A stretch of 64,000 nt of DNA from Sphingomonas paucimobilis NBRC 13935 (GCF_000739895.2 NZ_BBJS01000013.1:1-64000); one strand, 5' to 3'. Positions 1 through 8,608 are shown, counted from the first letter of the stretch. Notes: generated by a model not told the origin, from the sequence alone. A program made the numbers and translations.

Positions 1-324
1 GGCGCAGGCCAGGCAGGTCGCATCATCGTGCCAGCCGCCGGCTTCGACGCCTGGCGATGTCTCCATGTCCCAGGCGCTGACCCCGCACCCGCGACAGATG
101 CGCGGATGCGCGCCGGCCGGTGCATTGTAGAGCTGGTGATAGACATCCGGGTCGAAGGGGAAGACGGCGCGCAACTGGTCGAGCGTCGCGCGCAGCTTGG
201 CGCGGACGCCGGGCGTCTCCAGCGACCGGAGGAGCTGCGCCGCGATGCTGACCCCTTCCGGCCCGCGTGCGATGCGGCGCGCCACATCGTCACGCGACAG
301 GCGGGCGGCCTGGCGGCGGAGCAT
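1..324 (-). CDS. Regulator-like protein with CxxC pairs, C-terminally cut by the window edge
   Basis: The reading frame runs without a stop from an ATG at 324 to the window edge, giving 108 codons. The N-terminus is basic and helical and resembles an XRE-type helix-turn-helix. Two CxxC pairs lie at residues 77/80 and 104/107, suggesting a zinc ribbon in the missing or C-terminal part. Codon use and composition are coding-like, and the gene is divergent from the fragment that follows at 332. The function is not recognised; a DNA-binding role is inferred only from the N-terminal pattern. The longer plus-strand frame over the same bases has a composition typical of antisense translation and was rejected. 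Confidence 0.55.
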   Translation of the reverse strand, partial: MLRRQAARLSRDDVARRIARGPEGVSIAAQLLRSLETPGVRAKLRATLDQLRAVFPFDPDVYHQLYNAPAGAHPRICRGCGVSAWDMETSPGVEAGGWHDDATCLACA

Positions 325-331
325 CAGATAG

Positions 332-838
332 GCATCCGGGGTGAGCGATCGATTGGAACTCTACAAATTGTCGCGGAGCGAGCATCCGCTGATCGCCCTG
401 CCGCTGCCCTCCGGCCATGGCGCGGTCTGGGATGCGCGGCGGCAGCGGCTGTTTGCCCTGTCGCATGACCTGATCCAGGCCTTTTCCTTCGATCCGAAGC
501 CGGCCAAGCTCCACCTGATCGAAACCGCGCGCTGGACGCTGCCCAGTCGCCGGGACGGACACGACCTGTCACCGGGGCCCGATGGCGGTTATGTCGTCAC
601 CACCGACGATGGTGTCTGGCGCTTCGATCCCGACAACGGCGATTTCACGCCCCTATCGGCGCTCAATCCCAAGCTACGGGTCAAGGCGGTCAGCGTGACG
701 CGAGAAGCGATGGCATGGGTGCAGGCGGAGGAAAGCTGGTGGGCGCATGGCTTTACGGTGGCCAACCGGGATGCGACCGACCCACGGCGGATCGAGACGC
801 CGGGTATGAAGCTCTACAAGGTTCGTTGGCTGCCATGA
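332..838 (+). pseudogene. 5'-truncated DUF6528-like beta-propeller fragment
   Basis: The frame opens right after a TAG at 329-331 and could start at a GTG at 341, giving 165 residues. The sequence matches my memory of the C-terminal half of DUF6528 proteins: a DRLELY-type strand, then HGAVWD, a GHDLSP loop, a valine-tryptophan blade, a VQAEESWW stretch and a C-terminal LYKVRW. Full-length members are about twice as long and carry earlier blades and a signal peptide, which are absent here. The space upstream is taken by a divergent gene starting at 324. It is either a decayed 5'-deleted copy or an unusual short member; the family assignment is from memory. Confidence 0.5.
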
Positions 839-926
839 ACGGGCCCCGTGCCCTGTCGCCTGTTCCACGCCGCATTCCCGCAAAAGCGATGTGCCGAACC
901 GGATGGGTCGGACCGCGCGTTTGCCA

Positions 927-944
927 GGGCGCCGGGAGGCGCCC
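927..944 (+). terminator. GC-rich hairpin downstream of the DUF6528 fragment
   Basis: A perfect 7-bp inverted repeat (GGGCGCC, 4-base loop GGGA, GGCGCCC) lies 90 bases after the fragment and 120 bases before the ROK gene. No T-run follows, so it could be a weak terminator or just a GC hairpin. Confidence 0.3.
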
Positions 945-1063
945 ACTTCCCCAGCACGGCTATACCGCCTCCACCTCCCATCGATGGTTCTGCCTGCATA
1001 GTTAAGGCGTTACGGTCCTCACACCCGCTTGACAGCAGCGATCCTGCGGGCTTTGCCAAGCGC

Positions 1064-2245
1064 ATGAACGCGATCACCGCAGGCGAATATCCGGCCCGAT
1101 TCCTGCGTGAAGACGGACGCCGCACTGCGACCGCCAATGAGCGTGTCGTGATGGAATTGCTGTCGCGTCATGGGGCGTTGAGTCGCGCCGATCTTGCCCG
1201 GCTGACCGGGCTCGCACCGCATTCGATCACTCGCCTGGTCGAGCCACTGATCGCACGTGGCCTGCTCCAAGAGGCGATGCCTGTTGCCGCCGGGCGTGGC
1301 AAGCCGGCGGCGAAACTGACGTTGGAGGGGGGGGCGGCCTTTGCGGTCGGGGTGTCGGTGATGACCGATGCCGTGTCGCTTGTCCTTCTCGATCTGGCCG
1401 GACAGGTGCAGGGCGTCCATAGCGAACGATTGGCCGACACCGCCATCCAACCAGCCTGTCGCCAGATCCGCCGGATGATCGACGACGCAGTTACCGAAGC
1501 GGGGCGCGACCGCACGACGCTGGTCGGGATCGGCGTCGGTGTGACGGGATATTTCATCGGCGACGGCGCTCGATTGAACCCGCCCCGTCTGCTCGATCCT
1601 TGGGCGCTGGTGCCGCTCGATACGATCCTGGCCGACGCGCTGGGGCAGAAGGTCTGGATCGACAATGACGGCAATGTCGCCGCGATCGGCGAAGCGATGC
1701 TTGGTCATGGCCGGACGTCACGTGATTTTGCCTATCTGTACTTTTCCGTCGGTTTCGGCGGCGGCATCATTTCCAAGGGGCTGCCCTTGCGGGGACGCCA
1801 TGGCAATGCGGGGGAATTCGCCTCGATCCTGCCGGTGGATTGGCCGCAGCCCAATCTGGAGGCCTTGCGACTGATCTTCGAGGAGACCGGTACGCCGTTT
1901 CCCGATCTCCACTCGATGCTCGCCGGCTTCGATCCGGCACATCCGGCCGTAGACCTGTGGCTGGATCGCAGCCTGCCGTCGCTCAATCTAGTGGCGTCTG
2001 CGATTTCGGCAACGATCGATCCCGGCATGATCGTGCTGGGTGGCCGTTTGCCGACCTCACTGGCCTCGCGGATTGCCGAGCGCATTCGCTTCACCAACCC
2101 TGAGCGCCGTGGCTTCCACCGCCCCGCGGCCCGAATTGCTCCATCGATGATCGGCGGAGATGCTGCAGCGGTGGGCGCGGCGACTATGCCGCTTCGTGCG
2201 GCGTTCTTCGATCCCGATGCGGCCGCCTTCTATCTGGGGGAGTGA
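1064..2245 (+). CDS. ROK-family transcriptional regulator (NagC/XylR type)
   Basis: This 393-residue protein has an N-terminal winged helix-turn-helix at about residues 20-75 (LSRADLARLTGLAPHSITR) followed by a ROK sugar-kinase-like domain. The ROK motifs IDNDGNVAAIGE and GNAGEFA are visible. The phosphate-binding DxGxT loop is degenerate and the CxCGxxGCxE zinc cluster is absent, as expected of a sugar-sensing repressor rather than a kinase. The ATG at 1064 was chosen because the residues before it are low-complexity and not ROK-like; a TTGACA-like box sits at 1029-1034. No sugar gene is directly downstream, so the target is unknown. It may act on the GH43 genes further right, but nothing shows this directly. 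Confidence 0.85.
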   Translation: MNAITAGEYPARFLREDGRRTATANERVVMELLSRHGALSRADLARLTGLAPHSITRLVEPLIARGLLQEAMPVAAGRGKPAAKLTLEGGAAFAVGVSVMTDAVSLVLLDLAGQVQGVHSERLADTAIQPACRQIRRMIDDAVTEAGRDRTTLVGIGVGVTGYFIGDGARLNPPRLLDPWALVPLDTILADALGQKVWIDNDGNVAAIGEAMLGHGRTSRDFAYLYFSVGFGGGIISKGLPLRGRHGNAGEFASILPVDWPQPNLEALRLIFEETGTPFPDLHSMLAGFDPAHPAVDLWLDRSLPSLNLVASAISATIDPGMIVLGGRLPTSLASRIAERIRFTNPERRGFHRPAARIAPSMIGGDAAAVGAATMPLRAAFFDPDAAAFYLGE

Positions 2246-2311
2246 GAAGCCGCTTCATTCCACTGCTCGACGCCCGGAGATCGCATCGAACGCGGTCTTG
2301 GTGCTTGTACC

Positions 2312-2887
2312 TCACGCCTCACGATTGACGTAGAAGACAAAATCCGTCTGCCCATCATGGCCTGCGACCACTTCCTCGCCCCCGGAATAGCCGATCGCGG
2401 CCAAGGCCTGCTGCACTGCCGGGGCGCGGAAGGCGGTGCGGGCCGCTTCGGGACCGCCATTTGCCGTCCCCGATAGTTCGCACAGCGTGATCGTGCAGGC
2501 GACCTTCACTTCGCCCACGACGGAACCGGCGAAATGACCGGTAAACGCGCTCAGCACACGTTGCTCGATCGCCTGCCCCCGGGCGTCGCGCGGTTGCTGG
2601 TGCATGAGTTCGGCGACGTTGCGCGTGTCGGAGTCGCTGCGGGCGAGTGCCTCCGCTACATGCGGCTTGCGTGTGGCGACCGTGACGGGTGGTGGGGCAG
2701 GGAGTGGCTTGGGAGCGTGCTCCACGACCACGGACGGCGAGGCGGCTGGTGCCGCCCCACCAACGACCGCGATTTCGCCATGGCCTGTGTCCCCGGCTGG
2801 GCCCCGCGTCAGGACTAGTCCGGCCGCCAGCGCAGCTAGACCGACCGCTGCCCCGCCAAGCGTCATCCAGCCATGGTGCTTCGTCAT
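2312..2887 (-). CDS. Small membrane-anchored periplasmic protein, unknown function
   Basis: A 191-residue protein with one N-terminal hydrophobic segment (about residues 7-27), a proline/alanine-rich linker, and a C-terminal domain of about 100 residues with a nearby cysteine pair (ACTITLC). The topology predicts an inner-membrane anchor with a periplasmic domain. The ATG at 2887 was chosen because it overlaps the stop of the upstream GH43 gene (ATGA type), which implies translational coupling. I do not recognise the family. The context suggests it serves export, folding or retention of the secreted glycosidase, but that is inference. Confidence 0.65.
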   Translation of the reverse strand: MTKHHGWMTLGGAAVGLAALAAGLVLTRGPAGDTGHGEIAVVGGAAPAASPSVVVEHAPKPLPAPPPVTVATRKPHVAEALARSDSDTRNVAELMHQQPRDARGQAIEQRVLSAFTGHFAGSVVGEVKVACTITLCELSGTANGGPEAARTAFRAPAVQQALAAIGYSGGEEVVAGHDGQTDFVFYVNREA

Positions 2888-4269
2888 GACGTGAACGACC
2901 AGCGTTCGTTTATGGCACCGCTGCATGGCCAGGTGATCAGCTTGCCGCCGCGGTCGCGCGAGTCACCCGATACGTTGAGGCAGCGGCCGCTGGCGCGGTT
3001 GATGATCGCCGATCCCGACACCGACCATTGCGCGCGATTGCCGATATTGCAGGTCGTCTGCACGACATCGCTGCCATTGTCCGCCTCCGCCAGGCAAAGA
3101 CCGCTCTGCTGGAAGACATATTGGGTATAATTGCCGGCGGGGCGTCGTTCGATCGTGGCATTGGGGGCGCCGTCACAATCCCATTGGATGATCCCGGAGT
3201 CATAGTTGCGCGACTGGTTGGCGACATTGGCGCACAGCCCGCTCGAGGCGACCTTCATCATCGTCAGCGTCGTGCCGCTATAGCCATTGGCGATCGTACC
3301 GGCGCTGGCATTGATGGTGATCTGCGACGAGGTCGGCATGTCCACCGAGGTCGCGCTGGGGAAGGTCAACGGCAGCCAGACATAAGTGGAATCATTGGGC
3401 TGCTGCCCCGTTGCCGGACCCCAGCGATCACCGAGATAGAGATAAGATGTGCCATTGGTCCCCTGCACTGGCTGCACATAGGTGGATTGCGAATTATAGG
3501 TGCGGGGATCGCCGAAGCCCTGCGGCGCAGTCCAGGGGCCGGCCATGCTCGTTGCGGTCTGATAGGCGGCCTGGTTAGGGTTCCAGCCGGTCGCGGCCGA
3601 GGTGATCAGGAAATAGACGCCGTTGCGCTTGAACACCGCCGGGGCCTCGCGGTGATAGCCCTGCAGGACCGTCACGAGCGAGTCGATGCCGGTATAGCTG
3701 CTGTTCAGCTTATAGATGTTGAGGTCGTAATTGTTGGACGCCGCCGAGATCAGATAGGCGTTGCCGTCGGTATCGGCGAACAGCGTCATGTCGCGCGATT
3801 CATAATCGAGCGGCCGGAACTCGCCGACATAGGTGTAGTCCCCGTCGACCGTGTCCGACGTCGCGACCACGACCCGTGCTTCACCATAATCCTGGCCGTT
3901 CTCCTTATGCGCCCACAGCACATATTTGTTGGTCGCGGCGTTGTAGATGACCTTGGGCCGTTCGATGTTGGACGTGTTGAGGCTGGGAGCCGAATTGCGG
4001 GTCAGGATGTCGCGGCGGAATTCCCAGTTGTTGAGGTCGGTCGAGCGATACATCGAAACCGCCTTGAACAGCCAGCCGTCCCGATTTTCGCCGAGCATGT
4101 AATAATAATTGCCGACCTTGACGATCCCAGCGCCATGAGCCTGCACGGCGTCGCCGGTCGTCGTCGTGAACTGCGATCCATTGTTGACGGCAACATTCTG
4201 GCCGAAGGCGGCCGAACCGATCAGTGCACAGCAAGCCACCGCCTGGCGCACGACATGAAATCTGCCCAT
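2884..4269 (-). CDS. Secreted GH43 enzyme with ricin-type lectin domain, exo-beta-1,3-galactanase-like
   Basis: The 461-residue protein starts with a signal peptide (cleavage after about residue 23, ending SAAFG), followed by a five-bladed GH43 propeller and a C-terminal RICIN/CBM13 domain with QW-type repeats (WDCDG, CLAEADNG, CLNVSG). The usual catalytic-base aspartate is replaced by a QAHGAGI loop. The ERPKV, REAPAV and TYVQPV motifs correspond to the two glutamates and one glutamine used in GH43_24 exo-beta-1,3-galactanases. Start 4269 has a strong ribosome binding site (GGAGAGGAG); longer forms add non-signal sequence. It is translationally coupled to the small anchored protein downstream. 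The subfamily and substrate (arabinogalactan) are inferred from motifs. Confidence 0.8.
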   Translation of the reverse strand: MGRFHVVRQAVACCALIGSAAFGQNVAVNNGSQFTTTTGDAVQAHGAGIVKVGNYYYMLGENRDGWLFKAVSMYRSTDLNNWEFRRDILTRNSAPSLNTSNIERPKVIYNAATNKYVLWAHKENGQDYGEARVVVATSDTVDGDYTYVGEFRPLDYESRDMTLFADTDGNAYLISAASNNYDLNIYKLNSSYTGIDSLVTVLQGYHREAPAVFKRNGVYFLITSAATGWNPNQAAYQTATSMAGPWTAPQGFGDPRTYNSQSTYVQPVQGTNGTSYLYLGDRWGPATGQQPNDSTYVWLPLTFPSATSVDMPTSSQITINASAGTIANGYSGTTLTMMKVASSGLCANVANQSRNYDSGIIQWDCDGAPNATIERRPAGNYTQYVFQQSGLCLAEADNGSDVVQTTCNIGNRAQWSVSGSAIINRASGRCLNVSGDSRDRGGKLITWPCSGAINERWSFTS

Positions 4270-4663
4270 CGCTCTACTCCTCTCCGGGTTTCGCGGTGCG
4301 ACCTTGTCATGCTGCCGACATCCGCGAGCCGCATCCTGCGAGGGATTAATAAGACTGACAATAAGGAATCGAACCGCTTGGAATGCTTTGTTTTTCAATC
4401 ATGAAAATTTCGTTATGAGTCAAATACATCCCGCGCCGCCGCATGAAAAAAGAAATTTCAAAGATTTGGGTAGGTGAGGGCAAGGCGCGGAGTAATCAGA
4501 GCAAGCTCAGGCGCGACTCGGAGCCTCCTTGTTTCGAGAGAAAGAGTTGCGACGCCCAATCGCTTGCTCTGTCGCGTAGCGACGCGCCTTTTCCCGACGA
4601 TGGGCGAAAGACGGCGCGGTATCGGTCCGCCCGAACTCCAGGCGCACGGAGCGGCCGCAATAT
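4270..4663. other. 394-base intergenic region upstream of the GH43 gene
   Basis: The part nearest the GH43 gene (about 4330-4470) is distinctly AT-rich for this genome and should hold its promoter on the minus strand, including a perfect dyad at 4392-4407. The remainder up to 4663 holds only frames with antisense-like composition and a short 5-3-5 hairpin near 4572-4584. I see no convincing gene in it. Confidence 0.6.
4392..4407. promoter_or_regulatory. Perfect dyad in the GH43 promoter region
   Basis: TTTTCA, four bases, TGAAAA forms a perfect inverted repeat in the AT-rich leader about 125 bases before the GH43 start. It sits beside a TTGACT hexamer on the minus strand and could be a repressor or activator site. 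No regulator is assigned. Confidence 0.4.
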
Positions 4664-5863
4664 TCAGTCGAACAAAGGCTTCAACGGATGGCCGACCAAG
4701 CCGCTGACGGTCGCCGCCTGAATGCGCGGCGCAGGCCATAGCTTCGACAAGGGGCCGACAATGCGGTCGCGTATGAAGGGGATCACCCGGCTGTCGGATT
4801 GATAGACCGGCGTGAACAAGGCGGTCAGCGTCTGATAGAGATGGACATGCCGCCGCCGCATCGCGATCGCATCGGTCAGCGCCGATGCAACGTCCCGTGA
4901 CCGCCGCAAAGCCAGCGCCAAGGCATAGGCATCGAGCAACGCCATATTCGCACCCTGGCCCAATTGCGGGCTGGCCGAATGCCAGGCATCGCCGATATGG
5001 ATCATTCCCGTCTCCGTCGGCGCGGGCAGCGTGCGATGCGCATAATGAGCGAAGGTGAGCTGCTCGGGCGTGTGGATCTGATCGAGCAGCGACCGGGTCG
5101 CAGGCCATAGCGCGGCGACCTCGGCCTTCCAGGCGTCTAGCCCCGCCGCTCGCCAATCCGCCAGCCGATCGGCGCGCAGCGACCAGAAAAGGGCGGCTTG
5201 TTGACGCATATCGCCCGGAAAGCGTCCGGTCCGAAGCACCCCGATCATCACGCTCGCCCGCAGGTATCGTTGCTCGAGCGCCGCCGGATCGAATCCGGCA
5301 TGGGCGGGCCAGTCGAGGGTTCCCCACAGCGCGCCATAGGCCAAAGCACGGCCACAGGGCGGTGCGAGCGGTGTGCGTGTGCCGAGCGCATCGACGATCA
5401 GGTCGAACGGGCCGATGCGGCGGCTTTTCTCCAGCAGCAGATAGCGGCGGTCGCCGGCGGACGGCTCGCTACCGGTCACCCCGCAGCCGGTCTCGATCGC
5501 GATCCCCTCGGTGACGACGGCCTGGTGCAGCAGACTGAACAAGGTCGCGCGGTGAACGCCGACGCCGAATGCGGCACGCTTGCCCAGTGCCGAATAGCGC
5601 ACATCGAGAACAACCCGCCCGCTGCTTCCGGCTTCGCCGTGCAGGCGGTCCACCCGCGCGCCCAGTTCGAGCAGGCCATCGGCCAACCCCAGCGCCTGCA
5701 ACACCGCAAAGCCGGTCGGCTGGATCATCAGTCCCGATCCGACCGGCCGGGGCGCATCGAACCGCTCGAAAAGCGTGACATGATGGCCGTCGCGATGCAG
5801 GAGCAACGCCGAGGCGAGACCGGCGGGGCCGCATCCCGCAATGGCGATCTGAAGACGCTTCAT
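4664..5863 (-). CDS. FAD-dependent monooxygenase (UbiH/PHBH-like)
   Basis: A 399-residue class A flavoprotein monooxygenase. The FAD-binding Rossmann motif GCGPAGLASA is at residues 10-19, the acidic ribose-binding FERF follows, and the second FAD motif GDAWHSASPQLGQGAN lies near residue 290. No membrane segment or signal peptide is seen, so it should be cytoplasmic and use NAD(P)H and oxygen to hydroxylate an aromatic or polyketide-like substrate. It follows the ABC-F gene by only 9 bases on the same strand, suggesting one transcript. That pairing recalls drug-inactivating monooxygenases such as TetX placed with antibiotic protection genes, but the substrate cannot be told from sequence. Confidence 0.85.
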   Translation of the reverse strand: MKRLQIAIAGCGPAGLASALLLHRDGHHVTLFERFDAPRPVGSGLMIQPTGFAVLQALGLADGLLELGARVDRLHGEAGSSGRVVLDVRYSALGKRAAFGVGVHRATLFSLLHQAVVTEGIAIETGCGVTGSEPSAGDRRYLLLEKSRRIGPFDLIVDALGTRTPLAPPCGRALAYGALWGTLDWPAHAGFDPAALEQRYLRASVMIGVLRTGRFPGDMRQQAALFWSLRADRLADWRAAGLDAWKAEVAALWPATRSLLDQIHTPEQLTFAHYAHRTLPAPTETGMIHIGDAWHSASPQLGQGANMALLDAYALALALRRSRDVASALTDAIAMRRRHVHLYQTLTALFTPVYQSDSRVIPFIRDRIVGPLSKLWPAPRIQAATVSGLVGHPLKPLFD

Positions 5864-5872
5864 GAGCGCAAT

Positions 5873-7483
5873 CTAGCCGGGTTTCGTTACGCTGCCATCT
5901 TCTTCGACGGCGTCGATGGCCATGGTCCGTCCGATGCCGATCGCATCCAGAAAGCGGGCGTCGTGACTGACCAGGAGCAGCGCTCCGTCAAACCCTTTGA
6001 GGGCGCATTCGAGCACCTCGATGGATTCGATGTCGAGATGATTGGTCGGTTCGTCGAGGATCAGCAGCCAAGGCGGCTGCGGCCCCGAAAGAACGGCGGC
6101 GAGACCAGCTCTGAGACGCTCGCCACCCGACAGACTGCCGACGACCCGTTGCGCGTCGCGATTGCGAAAGGCAAAGCGTGCGCAGGCGGCATGGGCGGCT
6201 TCGTCGTCGAGCGTCGGGTGGAGGCGCCGCAGATTGCCGAAGATCGTATCGTCGGGGTTCAGCAAGCCGACATGCTGGTCGAGCATCGCGATCCGATCGT
6301 CGCGCCGCCAGATGGTGCCGGTGAGTGGCGTGAGGTCGCCGCTCGCGAGGCGGAGCAGGGTTGATTTGCCTGCGCCGTTCCGACCAGTGATCGCAACGCG
6401 TTCCGGACCATGAATCGCCAGCGACCACGGCCCGAAGCGCCGGCCACCGCGATCGACCGTCGCCTGCTCGATCGCAAGGGTTTGCGCCTGCGGGGGCAGG
6501 CCGGTGGCTGGTAACGTTATGGTGAGTGGCGTGAGGACCTCGATCCGTGCGCGGGCCGCGTCATGGGCTTGCGCGGCCTCCCCGATCTGCCGATCCGCAA
6601 GACGACGGGCGAGCCCGCCACTATTCTCCGCCCGTTCCGCCCGAGCGCCGAGCAGGATCTTCGGCTCCGACCCCTTGGCGGCGAAAGCGCGACCCGCCTT
6701 GTCGCGGCGATCCTTCGCTTCGCGCGCGGTCTGGGCGGCGAGGCGAGTGGCGCGAAGCGCCGCGTCGGTGCGATCGCGTTCGGCTTCGGCAAGCGCCCGC
6801 TCGGCGTCTCGTGCGGCGGCAAAAACCGACCAGCCGCCGCCGACGATGCGACTGCCGATCGGGCTGAGCTCGACGATGCGATCCATATGCTCGAGCAGGG
6901 CGCGGTCATGGCTGGCGACCAACAGGCCACCACGCCAGCCTGCGACAAGCCGCTCGATGGCGGCGCGACCCTCCCGATCGAGATTGTTGGTCGGCTCATC
7001 GAGCAGCAACAGATCGGGCCGTGCGATCGCCAGTCTGGCGATGCCGATCCGCGTTCGCTCGCCGCCGGACAGGCTGCCCATCGGTCGGTGAAGGTCGATG
7101 CCGTCCAACCTCATATCGGCGAGCGCGGCATCGATCGCGGCCGGAAGCATCCAGTCGGCGACATCGAAGTCGGCGGCCGTGCCGCCCCCGGCTTCGATCC
7201 GGGCAAGGACAGCCAGTGGCCCTGCAACGCCCAGCGCTTCAGCAACCCTGTCTTCTTCGGGCCAGGCCTGAATGAGCATGCCGATCGTACCGGTGCGATG
7301 GACGCTGCCCGATAAGGGCATGGCTTCCCCGGTGGCGATGCGCAGGAGCGTGGATTTGCCCGATCCGTTGCGGCCGACAAGACCGATACGCTCGGTCCCG
7401 ACCGCAAAGGTCAGATCGTGGAAGAGCGCTTGGCCGTCAGGCGTGGCGGCGGAAAGATGCGAGAAGGTCAGGAAACTGGACAT
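5873..7483 (-). CDS. ABC-F family ATPase
   Basis: A 536-residue protein with two tandem ABC ATPase domains and no membrane segments. The Walker A motifs are GRNGSGKST and GRNGAGKST, the signature LSGGE occurs in each half, and the Walker B motifs are LLLLDEPTNNLD and LLILDEPTNHLD. A charged, alanine- and arginine-rich linker separates the two domains. ABC-F proteins act on the ribosome as translation factors or antibiotic-protection proteins. I start it at ATG 7483; a GTG two codons upstream (7489) is possible. Neither has a good ribosome binding site, unlike the overlapping short frame starting at 7541. The flavin monooxygenase downstream is probably co-transcribed. Confidence 0.85.
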   Translation of the reverse strand: MSSFLTFSHLSAATPDGQALFHDLTFAVGTERIGLVGRNGSGKSTLLRIATGEAMPLSGSVHRTGTIGMLIQAWPEEDRVAEALGVAGPLAVLARIEAGGGTAADFDVADWMLPAAIDAALADMRLDGIDLHRPMGSLSGGERTRIGIARLAIARPDLLLLDEPTNNLDREGRAAIERLVAGWRGGLLVASHDRALLEHMDRIVELSPIGSRIVGGGWSVFAAARDAERALAEAERDRTDAALRATRLAAQTAREAKDRRDKAGRAFAAKGSEPKILLGARAERAENSGGLARRLADRQIGEAAQAHDAARARIEVLTPLTITLPATGLPPQAQTLAIEQATVDRGGRRFGPWSLAIHGPERVAITGRNGAGKSTLLRLASGDLTPLTGTIWRRDDRIAMLDQHVGLLNPDDTIFGNLRRLHPTLDDEAAHAACARFAFRNRDAQRVVGSLSGGERLRAGLAAVLSGPQPPWLLILDEPTNHLDIESIEVLECALKGFDGALLLVSHDARFLDAIGIGRTMAIDAVEEDGSVTKPG

Positions 7484-7541
7484 AGGCACCGTGACGGACG
7501 GGGAGGGCAGGGCGGATGGCGCTGATCTTCCGGTTGTTCAC
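7437..7541 (-). CDS. Possible 34-residue leader peptide overlapping the ABC-F start
   Basis: A GTG at 7541 is preceded by a clear ribosome binding site (GAAGGAG, 8 bases away) and opens a 34-codon frame that runs across the ABC-F start in another frame and stops at 7437-7439. The ABC-F gene itself lacks a visible ribosome binding site. Short leader frames control many ABC-F resistance genes by ribosome stalling, so this arrangement could couple or attenuate ABC-F translation. It could also be chance, or the residue of a one-base shift in the 5' end. Confidence 0.35.
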   Translation of the reverse strand: MNNRKISAIRPALPVRHGAYVQFPDLLASFRRHA

Positions 7542-7603
7542 GGGCTTGGCTCCTTCGTTGTCGGTGGAATATAGAGGATGATGATGGTCCGCGCCACCCG
7601 GCC

Positions 7604-8551
7604 TCATAAACAGCCCAGACCCGCCAGCGTCACGCGCACCGCCTCATCGAGTGGCGTATGCGGTTCGTCGCCAAGTTCCGCGACCAGGCGGCGGTTGTCC
7701 AGGCGCACCGGTCGCTGCCACAGATAGCGCATTTCCATCAGTTCGCGCGGCGTCGTCGCGAAGAGACTGGCGAGGCGAAGCTGCCACCAGGGAAGCGGAC
7801 GGATCGGTACGGCCGGATCGCCCAATACGCGCGCGATCGCCTCGACCATCCCGCGCCCATCCGGGTCCCAATGGCCGTCCATATGGAAGCGCGCAAAGGC
7901 TGGGAGAGAGGGGCGGTCGAGCAACCGCGCCATCGTCTCAGCGACGTCGGGCAGGAAGGCCCATTGGTGCCCCACGTCGCGCTTGCCGGGATTGCGGATG
8001 ACACGGGGACGTGTGCCGCAGGCTATCAGTCCCTGACCGAACCAGTTGTTCGCAGCCCCCGGTCCGAAAAAATCGCCGGCCCGGACGATCAGCACCCGGG
8101 CCTCGCCGGCCTCCGACGCCGCCTTCAGGCGTAGCTCCAGCGCGACACGGATTGCGCCTTTGCGGGTGCGCGGATGCTGGGGGGCGTCTTCGGCGATCAG
8201 CGGGAAGGCATCGGGCCCGAAATTATAGACGGTACCAGGCAGCACGATGCGCGCGCCATTCGCCTTCGCCGCCGCCAGCGTGCTGTCGAGCATCGGCAGG
8301 ACCAGCGTCTCCCAGTCGCGATAGCCCGGTGGGTTGACCGCGTGCACGATAACATCGGCCCTGGCGGCGGCGGCGATCACGCTGGTCTCGTCCAAGGCAT
8401 CGCCGATCATGCGTTCGCATCCTTTGGGAAGTGGCGCGCCGCTCGTTCTCGTCAGCGCCCGCACCGTCCAGCCCCCCGCGAGCAGTCGCCGGGCCATCGC
8501 GCCGCCAATGCCACCCGTGGCGCCCAAGATCAGGGCCGTGCGCTGCGTCAT
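7604..8551 (-). CDS. NAD(P)-dependent epimerase/SDR-like oxidoreductase
   Basis: A 315-residue extended SDR-type protein. The nucleotide-binding GATGGIGGAMAR motif is at about residues 10-21, with a basic residue pattern after the second strand typical of NAD(P) binding. It resembles the NmrA/epimerase group more than classical SDRs, and a canonical YxxxK is not clear; TVYNFGP is the nearest feature. The ATG at 8551 is preceded by GGAGG at 5 bases. It is divergent from a LysR gene that starts 93 bases away, with an operator-like dyad between, so it is probably the regulated target. Its substrate is unknown. Confidence 0.8.
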   Translation of the reverse strand: MTQRTALILGATGGIGGAMARRLLAGGWTVRALTRTSGAPLPKGCERMIGDALDETSVIAAAARADVIVHAVNPPGYRDWETLVLPMLDSTLAAAKANGARIVLPGTVYNFGPDAFPLIAEDAPQHPRTRKGAIRVALELRLKAASEAGEARVLIVRAGDFFGPGAANNWFGQGLIACGTRPRVIRNPGKRDVGHQWAFLPDVAETMARLLDRPSLPAFARFHMDGHWDPDGRGMVEAIARVLGDPAVPIRPLPWWQLRLASLFATTPRELMEMRYLWQRPVRLDNRRLVAELGDEPHTPLDEAVRVTLAGLGCL

Positions 8552-8608
8552 CATCACCTCCATCATTCGTGATGCCGGGAATAATGATGCCGGGGCGGTG
8601 AAACGGAA

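Noticed and set aside
3028..4404. 458-codon plus-strand frame over the GH43 gene
   Set aside because: Antisense shadow: arginine/isoleucine-rich with no domain, while the minus strand encodes a clear GH43-ricin protein.
4443..4721. 92-codon plus-strand frame upstream of the GH43 gene
   Set aside because: No ribosome binding site; arginine/serine-rich antisense-like composition; it runs into the antisense of the monooxygenase gene.
6507..6520. TGGTAACGTTATGG resembling the LacI palindrome
   Set aside because: Only one half matches and it is inside the ABC-F coding sequence.
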